The notes under the pieces were generated by a model. That model was given only the letters and a program-made list of their open reading frames with translations. It had not been told where the DNA came from and did not search any database. A stretch of 64,000 nucleotides of DNA from Bacteroidales bacterium UBA6267 (GTDB lineage: Bacteria > Bacteroidota > Bacteroidia > Bacteroidales > UBA1556). The position numbers and the translations under genes are program-made. The DNA lies in assembly GCA_002440745.1 (NCBI GenBank), contig DJVB01000006.1:1-64000 (forward strand), in the 5' to 3' direction. Shown piece after piece: positions 16,501 through 25,371 of the stretch. Each line of letters opens with the position of its first letter. Positions within the stretch are counted from its first letter, which is position 1.

Positions 16501-17623
16501 AAAGTGAATTGGAATTATTTGATTCAGAATAGAAATGTGTAATGTTCTGATTTTTTGAATTATAGTAGCTTATTCCATCTCTTGTGCCTATCCAGATGCC
16601 CCCGTTTCTATCTTTCGTAATGCAGTTGATATGATTTCCAATAATTGAACTGTTATTTAATTGTTTTTTCTGATGAAAAATCAGGTTCAAATCTTTGGAA
16701 AAGATAAAAAGCCCATCTCCGGTTCCAAACCATAAGTTTTGATTTTGGTCTTCTATGATGCCAAAAGTGGAAACCGGCAAAATTTTATAAAAAATATCTT
16801 TACCTTTTAATATATATGCGCCATCAACTCCTGTAATCCAAAATCTCTGATGTGAATCGTAATAAAAGGCTGCTACATCAGATTCCCGCTTTGAATCTTT
16901 TTGTAAACGACTGTAAGGTAGTTGTTTAAAAGAATTATCTTTGAAATTGAAAAATGTTGGTGCAAAATTTCTTCCCCCCAACCAGAGACCGCTATCTGTT
17001 TCAAAAATCGCATGATTGGGATAATAATATTGATAAATAGCTATATGTTTATATCTTTCAAACTCGTTGCTCATCGAGTTGAATTTATGAAGATGACCGT
17101 CAGTGGTTTCAATCCAAACGATATGGTTTTTTGAACAATGGATCTTTCTTATATTATTGTCAGATAAGGAGTTTGTGTTGGTTGGATGATGAAAAACCTT
17201 AACAAAAACATCCTTTTTTCGGTCGTAGAGATTTAATCCGTTGTCGGTGGCAATCCACAGATTCCCATCCAAATCCTCATCAATATCGGTAATATAGTTT
17301 GACGAAATGGTGTTGGAATCCTCGGCGGAGTTCAAATATGTCTTAAACTGATACCCGTCAAACCTGTTTAATCCATGGACGGTTGCAACCCAAATAAAGT
17401 CGTGACTATCGTGGAAAATGTCTAAAACATTATTTTCACTCAATCCATTATATGTGGTAAAATTTCGGAATTGAATGGGTTTTTTATCAAAAAAAGATGT
17501 TTGACTAATTGATTTTGAGTGAATTAAAAACAAAAAGGAAATTAAGAAAAATTGCGTCAATAAGTTTTTTGCAAAACGATGAGAATGGATATTGTTTTGA
17601 CGCATAATCATAATTGAATTCAA
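13550..17623 (-). CDS. Two-component propeller sensor with LytS-type histidine kinase
   Basis: 1357 residues. A signal sequence (to about 40) is followed by two seven-bladed propellers made of Reg_prop units (recurring IWIGTRDGISYY-type motifs, e.g. LWIATDNGLNLYD and LWVGTTKTGLKHY). Then come a Y_Y_Y domain (about 1010-1090, YEYRLTGFNSRWK), one transmembrane helix (about 1105-1125) and a His_kinase domain of LytS/YehU type. The phospho-acceptor motif is QMNPHFIFNSL (His about 1162), with an N-box FIENSIEHGF and DNGIGI. It senses an unknown periplasmic ligand. The LytTR regulator at 18794-19537 on the same strand is the likely partner, separated by two lipoprotein genes. No receiver domain is fused, so it is not a classical hybrid. 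Confidence 0.9.
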   Translation of the reverse strand: MNSIMIMRQNNIHSHRFAKNLLTQFFLISFLFLIHSKSISQTSFFDKKPIQFRNFTTYNGLSENNVLDIFHDSHDFIWVATVHGLNRFDGYQFKTYLNSAEDSNTISSNYITDIDEDLDGNLWIATDNGLNLYDRKKDVFVKVFHHPTNTNSLSDNNIRKIHCSKNHIVWIETTDGHLHKFNSMSNEFERYKHIAIYQYYYPNHAIFETDSGLWLGGRNFAPTFFNFKDNSFKQLPYSRLQKDSKRESDVAAFYYDSHQRFWITGVDGAYILKGKDIFYKILPVSTFGIIEDQNQNLWFGTGDGLFIFSKDLNLIFHQKKQLNNSSIIGNHINCITKDRNGGIWIGTRDGISYYNSKNQNITHFYSESNNSNSLSENYITALIEDRINQNIWIGTRNAGLNRLDLNTMEIVKLPFNNVSNEHIKTLQLDNKNNLWVGYWSGLGFSKYNLITQTSKRYVFSSINRHADWYNQFHFQTDDSLWIALWGADGLMLFDTKTERFIPFQKDLKIELNNQTINEITKVDPNIYLLRDENGNILKADLSNMDLKRWIDLKNLNHNYFLTNELKKDNYLNEFTPWQKNIIETDRLNQNKIIYRTEEGIFLKNISTGSYSTIYNQPISAFCPIPQNESVMIIDGENQLRYFDCRFNKVIEVTENYRLPKVNSQNARLAVYKNNLMVLEEKEAKEYEFLHIQKGKFSLIRSIPLPNRIKQIVVSDNSLLLLLSDLSILKIGEKVQRILIPKNPPITLSNLINDNCLFSDGEQIYDLNINTLKYIKINFTTQFPISGAEDLKIKVIYNIHEGAALLGTNKGPFILFKSINQIHPFRFNYHDYAGFPVHLATSLVQIKNSLWVGTTKTGLKHYNLKTKTIQSFESNILDSNALWGNTINCLAFDGKDKLWVGATGLNLLDLRTMKFHHYTIDNGLPSNEIRSITLGSKNRIWVTTSKGICYFDSRFQRFQTITLHPKVAYGNFTGATIQLQDGRIATGTNAGLFIFHPDSLLKTKTTPTVHITEINIDNQKFGTDNREKTKLNIPWDNRTVSFQFASINHIYDENLTYEYRLTGFNSRWKTAIGDNRIATYTNLKPGHYTFEVRLKSNERTRITKFDFWIETPFWKKWWFILLSLIILISPLFVVIYLQMSKVNQQKIALRLEQQLLRSQMNPHFIFNSLGSIQNYILNHNPIEASVYLAKFSELMRQILTNSGTEKVSLETEISTLSNYLKLQELRFENKFRYHLYIDPELNTKNVIVPPMLAQPFIENSIEHGFKNSEYQGFIEVKILKQDHQLHYSITDNGIGINNSLKSKQAHTRHKSLAIEITKKRLESFTKLTKKTHKIDIRDLSETTENTTGTQVIIALPLE

Positions 17624-17680
17624 GGGTGAAAAGTGCTGACGAAACTACATTTTTTATGGAAAACTTTGTACAAAAAAAAA

Positions 17681-17706
17681 GAAAATCGGGAGGGTTCCCG
17701 ATTTTC
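17681..17706 (-). terminator. Rho-independent terminator after the 149-residue lipoprotein
   Basis: Inverted repeat GAAAATCGGGA-GGGT-TCCCGATTTTC (11-bp stem). On the minus strand it is followed by a run of nine T (plus-strand A run 17672-17680). Confidence 0.85.
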
Positions 17707-17727
17707 CGTATCCGCTATAAAAGAAAA

Positions 17728-18177
17728 TCAGAACTCGCCATTAGAGCTAAAGACATACTCAACTTCTGCCGACATATCGGTGGCGTTAACTGATAGCACT
17801 TTGACTAAGGCATAGCCGTCAATGCATTTGAAAATATAAACATGGTCTGGAAGTAATGGGTCGATGGGGTCGTCCCACGAGCTTGGAATGGATGTAATGC
17901 TCTCAGGGTCAACTGCTCCAAGATGTGCTTGTTCGTTGTTTACACCGCCTTGGTCGTTGCGCCACCAAGCGCCGGATGAGTAGTTAGGATTGCTTCCCGA
18001 ACCGGGATACCAGCTAATGACTTCTCCATCAATACTTCCGGAGGTGCTGTTTGCCGAAAAGTCAAATCCTTCATGTTTTAGGGTTGCGGTTGTGGCATTT
18101 TTCTCAAAACCGTCTTTTTTGCACGATACTGCCATTGCTGTTGCAACGACAAGTAGAATAATGGTTAATTTGTTCAT
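17728..18177 (-). CDS. Secreted lipoprotein of unknown function
   Basis: 149 residues with a clear SPII signal: hydrophobic leader and lipobox AVSC at about 16-19, followed by KKDG. The mature part is rich in Ser, Asp, Gly and Trp (SWYPGSGSNPNYSSGAWW) and ends in beta-like VEYVFSSNGEF. No family was recognised. It lies just downstream of a second lipoprotein (10-base gap) and ends at the hairpin terminator at 17681-17706, so the two probably form an operon placed between a propeller kinase and its likely LytTR regulator. The location suggests it may be a target or sensor accessory of that system (inference). Confidence 0.75.
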   Translation of the reverse strand: MNKLTIILLVVATAMAVSCKKDGFEKNATTATLKHEGFDFSANSTSGSIDGEVISWYPGSGSNPNYSSGAWWRNDQGGVNNEQAHLGAVDPESITSIPSSWDDPIDPLLPDHVYIFKCIDGYALVKVLSVNATDMSAEVEYVFSSNGEF

Positions 18178-18187
18178 ATTTAAGTTA

Positions 18188-18592
18188 TTATGGGATTGAA
18201 AAATTTACTTCAACTGGAGTGGAATTATCTGTGTTTAGCGAAAAAATAACCTTGTAATTGCCTTTAGGCCAGCCATTTGTCGGTGCAGATAAGCTCGACT
18301 TGATGGTGGTGCTATTATCCGTTTTTAGCTTCACTAAATCAATTTCGTACCAACTGCCTTGATTGTCGTATTGCCACGAAATCGTGATTTCTGTTTCTGT
18401 GGGTACGTTTTTTAACTGTGCTGTGGCGTAAATATAGGGCACATTTGCATCAATCGTTGTTTGACTTGCCGTGCATTCGTCGGATGCAAGTTCGGTGCAG
18501 ATTTTAATATCTGATAGACTGGCTGTGCTCACATTGAATTCACATGCTTGAATTGCAATGACAAGAAATAAAAAAATGAAAGCTTGCTTCAT
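18188..18592 (-). CDS. Secreted lipoprotein of unknown function
   Basis: I selected the internal ATG at 18592 (MKQAFIFLFLVIAIQAC) because it gives a standard lipoprotein leader with lipobox IQAC at 14-17; the frame is open to an ATG at 18658. The mature ~118 residues include a beta-sandwich-like pattern (TEITISWQYDNQGSWYEID, GNYKVIFSLN, TPVEVNFSIP), as in small extracytoplasmic Ig-like modules. Two further Cys (CTELASDEC) could form a disulfide. It precedes the 149-residue lipoprotein and is probably co-transcribed. Confidence 0.7.
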   Translation of the reverse strand: MKQAFIFLFLVIAIQACEFNVSTASLSDIKICTELASDECTASQTTIDANVPYIYATAQLKNVPTETEITISWQYDNQGSWYEIDLVKLKTDNSTTIKSSLSAPTNGWPKGNYKVIFSLNTDNSTPVEVNFSIP

Positions 18593-18793
18593 AAAAAGAG
18601 ATTTAAGGTTAATATTCTGTGTTTTAGGTTGTTTCGATATATTATTTGACGATCTCATAGTTTTGACAATTGGTCGAAATTAAAACTCGAGCACAAATTT
18701 ACCCTGAAACCTAATTTTACTATGCTTCAATATATATTCGTTGATAGAAAACGAATATTCGTGTGTTTTTTACAAATATTTGGAATGGAGATT

Positions 18794-19537
18794 TTAACCT
18801 AAAGACTCCAATTTTTGAAGTATTTCTTCTCTTTTTCTTTTGCTAACCGGCACTGTTGAGCCATCTTTCATCACAAGATAGCCTCCATCGGATCGAATAT
18901 AACTGGCAATATATTCAATGTTAACAATATGCGATTGGTGCGGCCTGAGAAATTTATTTTCCGAAAAAGATTCTTCATAATGTTTTAATACATTGCTAAC
19001 TAATATTTTACGGTTGTCGTTAAGGTAAAAAACAGTATATCCTTTGTCGGATTCACAACGGATTATCTCATCGGTGTTTATCAGATGAACTCCCTCAGAA
19101 GTTTTCAATAGTATTTTTTGCCCTGCGACCGGTTTCAATTGTTGGATAAGCTCCATGATTTTATTCATATCTTGCAGTTTATCACTGTTTTGTTGAAGTT
19201 TATTTATCGCATCCCTGAAATCTTCGGGGTTGATGGGCTTCAACAAATAGTCAACAGCATTATGCCTAAATGCTTTGATTGCGTACTGGTCGTAGGCCGT
19301 TATGAAAATAATTTTAAAATCTATCATGCTAAATTTTTTCAATAAATCAAATCCCGACCCATCAGGCATTTGAATATCAAGAAAAATTAAATCGGGCTTC
19401 TTATTTCGAATTTGTTCATAAGCCGAACTCACATTATATGCTTCGCCAATAATCTGAATATCAATGTTTAATAAGGATATAAGGTTAGCAATATTTTGTC
19501 GTGCTTTGGGTTCATCATCTATTATAAGTGCTCGCAT
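18794..19537 (-). CDS. LytTR-family response regulator
   Basis: About 247 residues from ATG 19537 (MRALIIDDEPKARQN); the frame extends eight codons further to 19561. The receiver domain has the acidic pair DDEP, phospho-acceptor Asp in LIFLDIQMPDG (about 54 from this start), and a YLLKPI lysine. A LytTR DNA-binding domain fills the C-terminal ~100 residues (ILLKTSEGVHLI...FLRPHQSHIVN...GGYLVMKDGSTVPVSK). LytTR regulators are normally paired with LytS-type kinases such as the one at 13550-17623, with which I pair it by type and proximity. Confidence 0.9.
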   Translation of the reverse strand: MRALIIDDEPKARQNIANLISLLNIDIQIIGEAYNVSSAYEQIRNKKPDLIFLDIQMPDGSGFDLLKKFSMIDFKIIFITAYDQYAIKAFRHNAVDYLLKPINPEDFRDAINKLQQNSDKLQDMNKIMELIQQLKPVAGQKILLKTSEGVHLINTDEIIRCESDKGYTVFYLNDNRKILVSNVLKHYEESFSENKFLRPHQSHIVNIEYIASYIRSDGGYLVMKDGSTVPVSKRKREEILQKLESLG

Positions 19538-19799
19538 ATCAAAGGATAATTTATAGCGCAAAGATATGTTTTTTAGAATTTATAGTTTACGTGCTTTCTT
19601 GCTTGCAGAAAAATTGTGTACCACGGTGAGAAGGAAAAATATGGCCTTCGTGAAGATTTATTTTATTGCCTTGCAAAGTTTTTCTAATTTTGGTGGATGT
19701 TTGAATACCTTATTTATAAACTAAGCTTTATATTCTTTTTTAATAGTCGTTTTCGAGTTTTTGTTGATTTTTAGTATTGATGCCTAATCTGATTTTGCA

Positions 19800-22358
19800 A
19801 TGCGAATTATTTTGATTTTTGTTGTTTGGTTTTTTCTTCTAATGCTTTCTTTAGAGGCTGTTAGTCAGGATATTAAAACTAAAAAAGCAGAGGATTTTTC
19901 TCAAACAGATGATGATTTGGCTCAATTATTCGATTCGGCTAAAGTCTTGATGCACACTAAAAAATATCCGGCTGCCGAGGATATCTTCTTGAAAATATTG
20001 AACAAGGATAAAACGAGTAATGAATTGGTTTACAATGGCAAAGCCGCACTTTGGATGGGCTTTTTAAAAAGAAATATCAAGCAAAAGGACTTGGCATATT
20101 ATTATTTTCACCTTGCAAGTAAGGAATTTCTAATCACTCGGGACTATAACTCATGGGCGATGTCGCAAATTGAATTGGGGATTATTTTTAATGATGCAGG
20201 GTTATTTCGGCAGGCTTTAAATTCCTTAGTAGTTGTGGACTCGATGGCTTTACGCGAAAAATTTCAGTTTAGCCAAGTGGATTTGTATCGAAATTTAAGC
20301 ATTGCGGCTGTAAATCTTAAGCTCTATTCCGATGCAGGACGTTGGCTTAAAAGCTATTACGATATTTCCAAAAAGGAGAATAGATTTTATGAATCGGTGC
20401 AAGCTTTGGAGATGATGGCTTTGATCAATCGACAACAGGGCAATTTTGAAAAGGCTTTATCTAATTCGTTGGAATTAGTTGCGTTGCACACCCAAGTTGA
20501 GGACAAAAATCTTCCCTATTATTGGTATGCCTTAGCCGAGGATTATCTTTCGTTAAAAGACAATAGTAATGCTCGATTGTATTTTGAGAAAGTAATTGAA
20601 CGTCAGCCAAATGATGAATTGATGGTGAACACATATTTGCATCTTGCCAAAATATCTGAGAGAGAAAATGATGAGGCTTCGGTGATCAAACACTTAAACA
20701 GGGCTTGGGGAATTGCAAAAAACTATGATACTCAAGTTGAGATTCTCAATCAGTTGACTACCATGTATATTAAGCAAAATAATGTGGCAAAAGCAAATGA
20801 GTTTAATCGGATGACTTTGGCTCTTGTGGATAGTGTAAGTTATGAGAATCAGTTTACAGTGTATCAATTGGCTCAAGAGATTCGGGTGAAGGAAAAAAAC
20901 TATAAGGAAGCTTACAACTTTGCCTTATTAGTAAATCAGGTGAACGATAGTATTATTGCGGTTAATTTGCGCAACGAAAGGGATCTTCAAATCATAAGTC
21001 ATCAGTTAGCTCAATTTGAAAAAAGTCGGCAGTTTGAGTTTGTTAAAGACAATATGGAACTATTAACTCAACAACGACAACAGCTTGAGCGCGAAAAGGT
21101 TGAAAAGGAAATTGAGTTGCTTCGCGCCGAAAAAGCTGCGCGGCGTGCAACGCAAGAAAACCTAAAGCTTCGCTTGGCAAAAGCTGAATCGGATGCGTTG
21201 ATTTTTCAGCAGGAATTGAAAAATAAAGAAAACGAGGCCACTATCGCCGCCATGCAAAGTGTGAGTGCAAAAGCTGAGTTGGTTTTAGTTAGAGATAGCG
21301 TTCAAAAGCTTCAATTTCAGCGCGATATAAGCCGAATCAATACAGAAAAGCGCTTGGCGGAATTGGAAAAAGAACGGGCTGAACGTAGAATTTTATACCT
21401 GATTGTTATCTTAATTCTTGCTATCATCTCCATACTTCTCTTCGTTTTTTCCTATTTTGGAATGCGCAATGCCAATCGGAAACTTCAAGAAAAAAATATA
21501 CTTATAGAACAAGAAAAATTGAAGTTGGAAGACGCGTTGTCAAGATTGAAAGCGGCTCAAGATCAGTTGATTGAGTCGGCTCGTTTGGCAAGTCTCGGAC
21601 AACTTACCGCTGGTATAGCCCACGAAATCAGAAACCCGCTGAATTTTATTAATAATTTTGCTCGCCTCAGTCAAACTTACGCCTCTGACATTGAAAAAAT
21701 GGTTCTTTTAGAGAGTCAACAGTTAGATAGTTTTACGGCCAACGAATTGATTGATATTGCAAAATTGCTTCACGAAAATACTTCGAAAATTGAAGAACAT
21801 GGCCAAAGAGCAGCGAGGATTGTTGCTCAAATGTTAGACACTGCGCGCAAACCTGCGAATATTAAAGAGGCTTTAGACTTAAATCTTTTGGTACGCGATT
21901 CTGCAAATTTGGCTTATCAAGGCATTCGTGGCTCAAATCCGCGTTTTGCAGCAACCTTGAACTTTGATTTGCAACCTGATTTGCCTCCAATTTATGCTTC
22001 TACCCAAGAAATCGGTAGGGTTTTGCTCAATATTATTGGTAATTCGTGCCAGGCATTGGAAACTAAATTAACCGAAAAGTCCGGTTTTATGCCAAAAATC
22101 GACATTCAAACTCGTGTTGTTGATAAAATGGTTCGCATTGAAATTACGGATAATGGTCCCGGAATTCCTGATTCGGTGAAACAAAAGGTCTTTGAACCGT
22201 TTTTCACAACTAAGCCGGTCGGTAAAGGCACAGGTTTAGGACTTGCAATGAGTATGGATATTATCCGAACAGGTCATAATGGAAATCTGAGTTTCCGTTC
22301 AGAAATTGATAAATTTACAACCTTTATAATTGAATTGCCCCTTGAACTATTTAGATAA
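19800..22358 (+). CDS. TPR-containing membrane histidine kinase
   Basis: 852 residues: signal sequence (to ~23), a tetratricopeptide-repeat sensor region (about 40-410), a long heptad-rich coiled coil (about 415-535, e.g. QREKVEKEIELLRAEKAARR-like), one transmembrane helix (about 540-560), a second coil, then HisKA with acceptor His608 in AGIAHEIRNPLNF. The HATPase_c domain has GNSCQALE (N box), DNGPGIPD, FFTTKPVGKGTGLGL. The arrangement suggests periplasmic TPR sensing, or autoregulation, coupled to a cytoplasmic kinase. Its stop overlaps or nearly abuts the REC-SpoIIE gene, the likely phosphotransfer partner. Confidence 0.9.
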   Translation: MRIILIFVVWFFLLMLSLEAVSQDIKTKKAEDFSQTDDDLAQLFDSAKVLMHTKKYPAAEDIFLKILNKDKTSNELVYNGKAALWMGFLKRNIKQKDLAYYYFHLASKEFLITRDYNSWAMSQIELGIIFNDAGLFRQALNSLVVVDSMALREKFQFSQVDLYRNLSIAAVNLKLYSDAGRWLKSYYDISKKENRFYESVQALEMMALINRQQGNFEKALSNSLELVALHTQVEDKNLPYYWYALAEDYLSLKDNSNARLYFEKVIERQPNDELMVNTYLHLAKISERENDEASVIKHLNRAWGIAKNYDTQVEILNQLTTMYIKQNNVAKANEFNRMTLALVDSVSYENQFTVYQLAQEIRVKEKNYKEAYNFALLVNQVNDSIIAVNLRNERDLQIISHQLAQFEKSRQFEFVKDNMELLTQQRQQLEREKVEKEIELLRAEKAARRATQENLKLRLAKAESDALIFQQELKNKENEATIAAMQSVSAKAELVLVRDSVQKLQFQRDISRINTEKRLAELEKERAERRILYLIVILILAIISILLFVFSYFGMRNANRKLQEKNILIEQEKLKLEDALSRLKAAQDQLIESARLASLGQLTAGIAHEIRNPLNFINNFARLSQTYASDIEKMVLLESQQLDSFTANELIDIAKLLHENTSKIEEHGQRAARIVAQMLDTARKPANIKEALDLNLLVRDSANLAYQGIRGSNPRFAATLNFDLQPDLPPIYASTQEIGRVLLNIIGNSCQALETKLTEKSGFMPKIDIQTRVVDKMVRIEITDNGPGIPDSVKQKVFEPFFTTKPVGKGTGLGLAMSMDIIRTGHNGNLSFRSEIDKFTTFIIELPLELFR

Positions 22359-23526
22359 TAAAAGATTTAAATTGAATATCCTGTCGGTAGATGATGAGCC
22401 TGACATGGAACTGCTTATTAGCCAGATATTTCGCTCGGAGATAAAAGCCGAAAAGTATCGGTTTTTCTTTGCATCTAATGGAATGATAGCGCTCGAGAAA
22501 CTAAAATCTCATCCCGAAATTAGTTTGCTTCTTGTGGATATCAATATGCCGGTTATGGATGGCCTGACTCTCCTCAAATCGGTTGTGGCTCAGAATAATC
22601 CGCTGTTGAAGGTTATAATTATTTCGGCTTATGGCGATATGGATAATATCCGTCAAGCAATGAATCTCGGGGCTTACGATTTTGTCACTAAACCAATCGA
22701 CTTTAGCGACTTAAAACTCACTATTGAGAAGGCGGAAACGGAGATTCAGTTTTTAATGCGAAAGCAAAGGCAAAGTCAGCGTCTAAAAACGTTAGAGGCT
22801 GACGTACAGGCAGGTGCAATCATTCAGAATAGCCTCTTGCCCGAATTGGAAAATATTCGTAAGAAGTTTCCATTTCTTGAAATTGCCGATTTGTATAGTC
22901 CTGCCAAAATTGTTGGCGGGGATTTTTACGATATCTTTGTTTTGCCTGATGGAAAATTGGGAGTAATCGTAGCCGATGTAAGTGGAAAAGGGATTCCGGC
23001 TGCAGCTTTTATGCTTATTTGCCATACTGCCACAAAAATCTTTGCTAATAGTTATGCAAGTCCTTCAGCAATTCTGAAAGAGGTTAATAATTATTTAGTC
23101 GATCATAATTCTCAATCCATGTTTGTTACTGCCTTGCTCATGATTTTTGATGTCGAAAATCAAAAGTTGGTCATTGCAAATGCAGGTCATAATAAGCCTT
23201 TTGTTATTAAAAATCAAAATGTTAGTGAAATGAATTTGCCTTCAAATGTGGTTTTGGGTATCATTCCCGATTATGACTTTGAAGACGTAGAAATGGACTT
23301 TGAAGCAAATCAAACTTTTTTCCTTTACACTGATGGACTTTCGGATGCAGTGGATCAAAAAGGGAAATTATTTGGAATTGAAAATATTAGTTCGAGTTTG
23401 AATTCTTGTAAAAAATTGTCTGTATATCAATTAGTTAATTCTCTTAAGGCGGAGGTTGATAATTTCTCTTCCGGTCTCGAGCCCTTTGATGATATTACCA
23501 TGGTTGGGCTTAGGTTTAGTAAATAA
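22330..23526 (+). CDS. Response regulator with SpoIIE-type PP2C phosphatase output
   Basis: 398 residues. Receiver domain (about 15-135): DDEP, phospho-acceptor Asp70 in LLLVDINMPVMDG, Ser/Tyr in IISAYG, and TKPI lysine. A short coil leads to a PPM/SpoIIE phosphatase domain (about 165-398) with VGGDFYDIF, VIVADVSGKGIPAA, ANAGHNKP, FLYTDGLSDAVD and DDITMVGL, all metal-binding motifs present. Phosphorylation by the upstream TPR kinase would be expected to switch dephosphorylation of an anti-sigma-antagonist-type target; no such partner gene is adjacent. The start is ambiguous: ATG 22330 overlaps the kinase by 29 bases, and TTG 22372 (LNILSVDDEP) is an alternative after its stop. Confidence 0.9.
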   Translation: MNCPLNYLDNKRFKLNILSVDDEPDMELLISQIFRSEIKAEKYRFFFASNGMIALEKLKSHPEISLLLVDINMPVMDGLTLLKSVVAQNNPLLKVIIISAYGDMDNIRQAMNLGAYDFVTKPIDFSDLKLTIEKAETEIQFLMRKQRQSQRLKTLEADVQAGAIIQNSLLPELENIRKKFPFLEIADLYSPAKIVGGDFYDIFVLPDGKLGVIVADVSGKGIPAAAFMLICHTATKIFANSYASPSAILKEVNNYLVDHNSQSMFVTALLMIFDVENQKLVIANAGHNKPFVIKNQNVSEMNLPSNVVLGIIPDYDFEDVEMDFEANQTFFLYTDGLSDAVDQKGKLFGIENISSSLNSCKKLSVYQLVNSLKAEVDNFSSGLEPFDDITMVGLRFSK

Positions 23527-23616
23527 CATCTGCTATTTATTAATCCGCAATTGACGAATATCCTACCTTATTTTTAGTTTATTTGGTTTACTTTCGCAGC
23601 CTAAAATTTTACTGTT

Positions 23617-25050
23617 TTGAAAGATTTAACAACCGGTAATGTAGCAACTCGGATTCTGACTTTTGGCTGGCCATTTCTTTTTGCCAACCTGTTTCAGCAG
23701 TTGTATAATTTCGTTGACGGTTGGGTTGTTGGTAAGTTTATTGGCACAGAAGCCTTAGCAGCCGTTGGTGCATCTTTTCCGGTTATTTTTATTTTAATTT
23801 CATTACTTATTGGTATTTCAACCGGAATCACTATTGTGGTTTCCCAATTTTTTGGCGCAAAACAATTCGACAACGTCATCAAAGCAATCAATACGTTTTT
23901 TGTCTTTATTTTCATTTCCTCTTTGGTCATGTCGGCTTTGGGGATTTATTTTGCCAGAGATATCTTTGTCGCCTTAAAATTGGAGCCCGCTGTAATTGAT
24001 TTGGCTGTGGATTACTTGGTTATCTACCTTGGAGGTATGATTTTTATGTTTGGTTTTTACGGGACAAACGCGATTCTTCGTGGAATGGGCGACAGTAAAA
24101 CACCCTTATATTTTACCATTTTTTCGACAATTACCAATGTTGTTCTCGACTTAGTTTTCGTATTGTATTTCGATATGGGGGTGAAAGGCGTAGCTTATGC
24201 TTCGGTTATTGCTCAGGCACTTGCTTTCATCATCATAACCTTTGTAATGAATCGAAATAATAACCTGATTCATTTCTCTTTTAAAAATCTGAAATTCGAT
24301 TGGGATATTTTCAAAAAAAGTATTCGCATTGGTCTTCCAACGGGAATGCAACAAAGTTTTGTAGCCTTTGGAATGGTCGCTATTATGGGAATTGTGGCTG
24401 ATTTTGGTACAGAAACCGTTGCCGCTTTTTCCGTTGCCGGACGCTTAGATGCTTTGGCCTCGACTCCTGCCATGGCTCTTGCAGCAGCTTTGGCGGCCTT
24501 TGTCGGGCAGAATATCGGTGCCAACAAGATGAATCGAGTTCGGCAGGGTTTTATGGTTAGCTTGGTCATCTCTTCTGCTATGTCGCTGATTGTGACTGCA
24601 ATAGTCGTATTATTTGGACGCCCTGTAATGGGGTTTTTTACTAACGATGTGCAAGTTATCGAAATTGGATATCACTACCTCCTGATTGTGAGCTCCTTCT
24701 ATATTGTTTTCTCCAGCATGTTTATCACTCATGGTGTTCTTCGTGGTGCCGGCGACACCTTTATTCCGATGATTATCACACTTTTTGCTCTTTGGGTCCT
24801 GCGGATTCCGTTTTCTTGGTTTCTTTCGCGAGAAGAAATTATGTTTGGTCTGAACTTTAATTTATTCGGATTGCAAATGGATTTCTTCCATTTCCATTTT
24901 AATGGGTTTGGAGTAGATGGCGTTTGGTGGGGAATCCCTTTGGCTTGGGCCTTCGGATTCAGCGCATCTTTTATTTATTATCGTACCGGACGGTGGAAAA
25001 CAAAATCCATTATCCGACACGAAGAACCTGCTCCTGAAGAAATTGTGTGA
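23617..25050 (+). CDS. MATE-family multidrug/cation antiporter
   Basis: 477 residues with about twelve transmembrane segments. Opens with the MATE pattern MKDLTTGNVATRILTFGWP and LFQQLYNFVDGWVVGKFIG, with ALAAVGASFPV, NAILRGMGDSKTPLYF in the first half and HGVLRGAGDTFIPM in the second, the internal duplication typical of the family. The start is a TTG at 23617, with a TACTTTCG box about 25 bases upstream. Likely exports toxic organic compounds in exchange for Na+ or H+. It is not in an operon with the preceding signalling genes (90-base gap). Confidence 0.9.
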   Translation: MKDLTTGNVATRILTFGWPFLFANLFQQLYNFVDGWVVGKFIGTEALAAVGASFPVIFILISLLIGISTGITIVVSQFFGAKQFDNVIKAINTFFVFIFISSLVMSALGIYFARDIFVALKLEPAVIDLAVDYLVIYLGGMIFMFGFYGTNAILRGMGDSKTPLYFTIFSTITNVVLDLVFVLYFDMGVKGVAYASVIAQALAFIIITFVMNRNNNLIHFSFKNLKFDWDIFKKSIRIGLPTGMQQSFVAFGMVAIMGIVADFGTETVAAFSVAGRLDALASTPAMALAAALAAFVGQNIGANKMNRVRQGFMVSLVISSAMSLIVTAIVVLFGRPVMGFFTNDVQVIEIGYHYLLIVSSFYIVFSSMFITHGVLRGAGDTFIPMIITLFALWVLRIPFSWFLSREEIMFGLNFNLFGLQMDFFHFHFNGFGVDGVWWGIPLAWAFGFSASFIYYRTGRWKTKSIIRHEEPAPEEIV

Positions 25051-25371
25051 GATTAATTTACACGCCAATACCTCTGTCCTTTATCCTAACCTGCCTCAAT
25101 TATCTTTTTGCCGAAAATCAAAAAATTTGTTGATTTTTAAAAATGATACTAAATCACCACTATTTTTTTAGAAATCATTTTTGAGATTTTCTATTTTGTT
25201 TTTTTAGTTTATTTGGATTAATAATCTGATATACAATACTATGTAAATCATTTTTCTTATTCATAATAAATATAAATAAGGTAGAATTTTACATTGGCAG
25301 CCATTTTCTACGTATTGATTTTTTATCTTTGCCCACATTAACGAATTATGAAATTATAAGCTTACTATAAA
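25051..25371. other. 321-base AT-rich intergenic region before iorA
   Basis: Contains no gene that I can support. The last 50 bases hold a TATCTTTG -7 box; the remainder is AT-rich without a clear hairpin. Confidence 0.5.
25324..25331 (+). promoter_or_regulatory. Possible -7 box (TATCTTTG) for iorAB
   Basis: Exact match to the Bacteroidota TAnnTTTG element 40 bases before the iorA start. The -33 region is only weakly TTTG-like. Confidence 0.45.
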
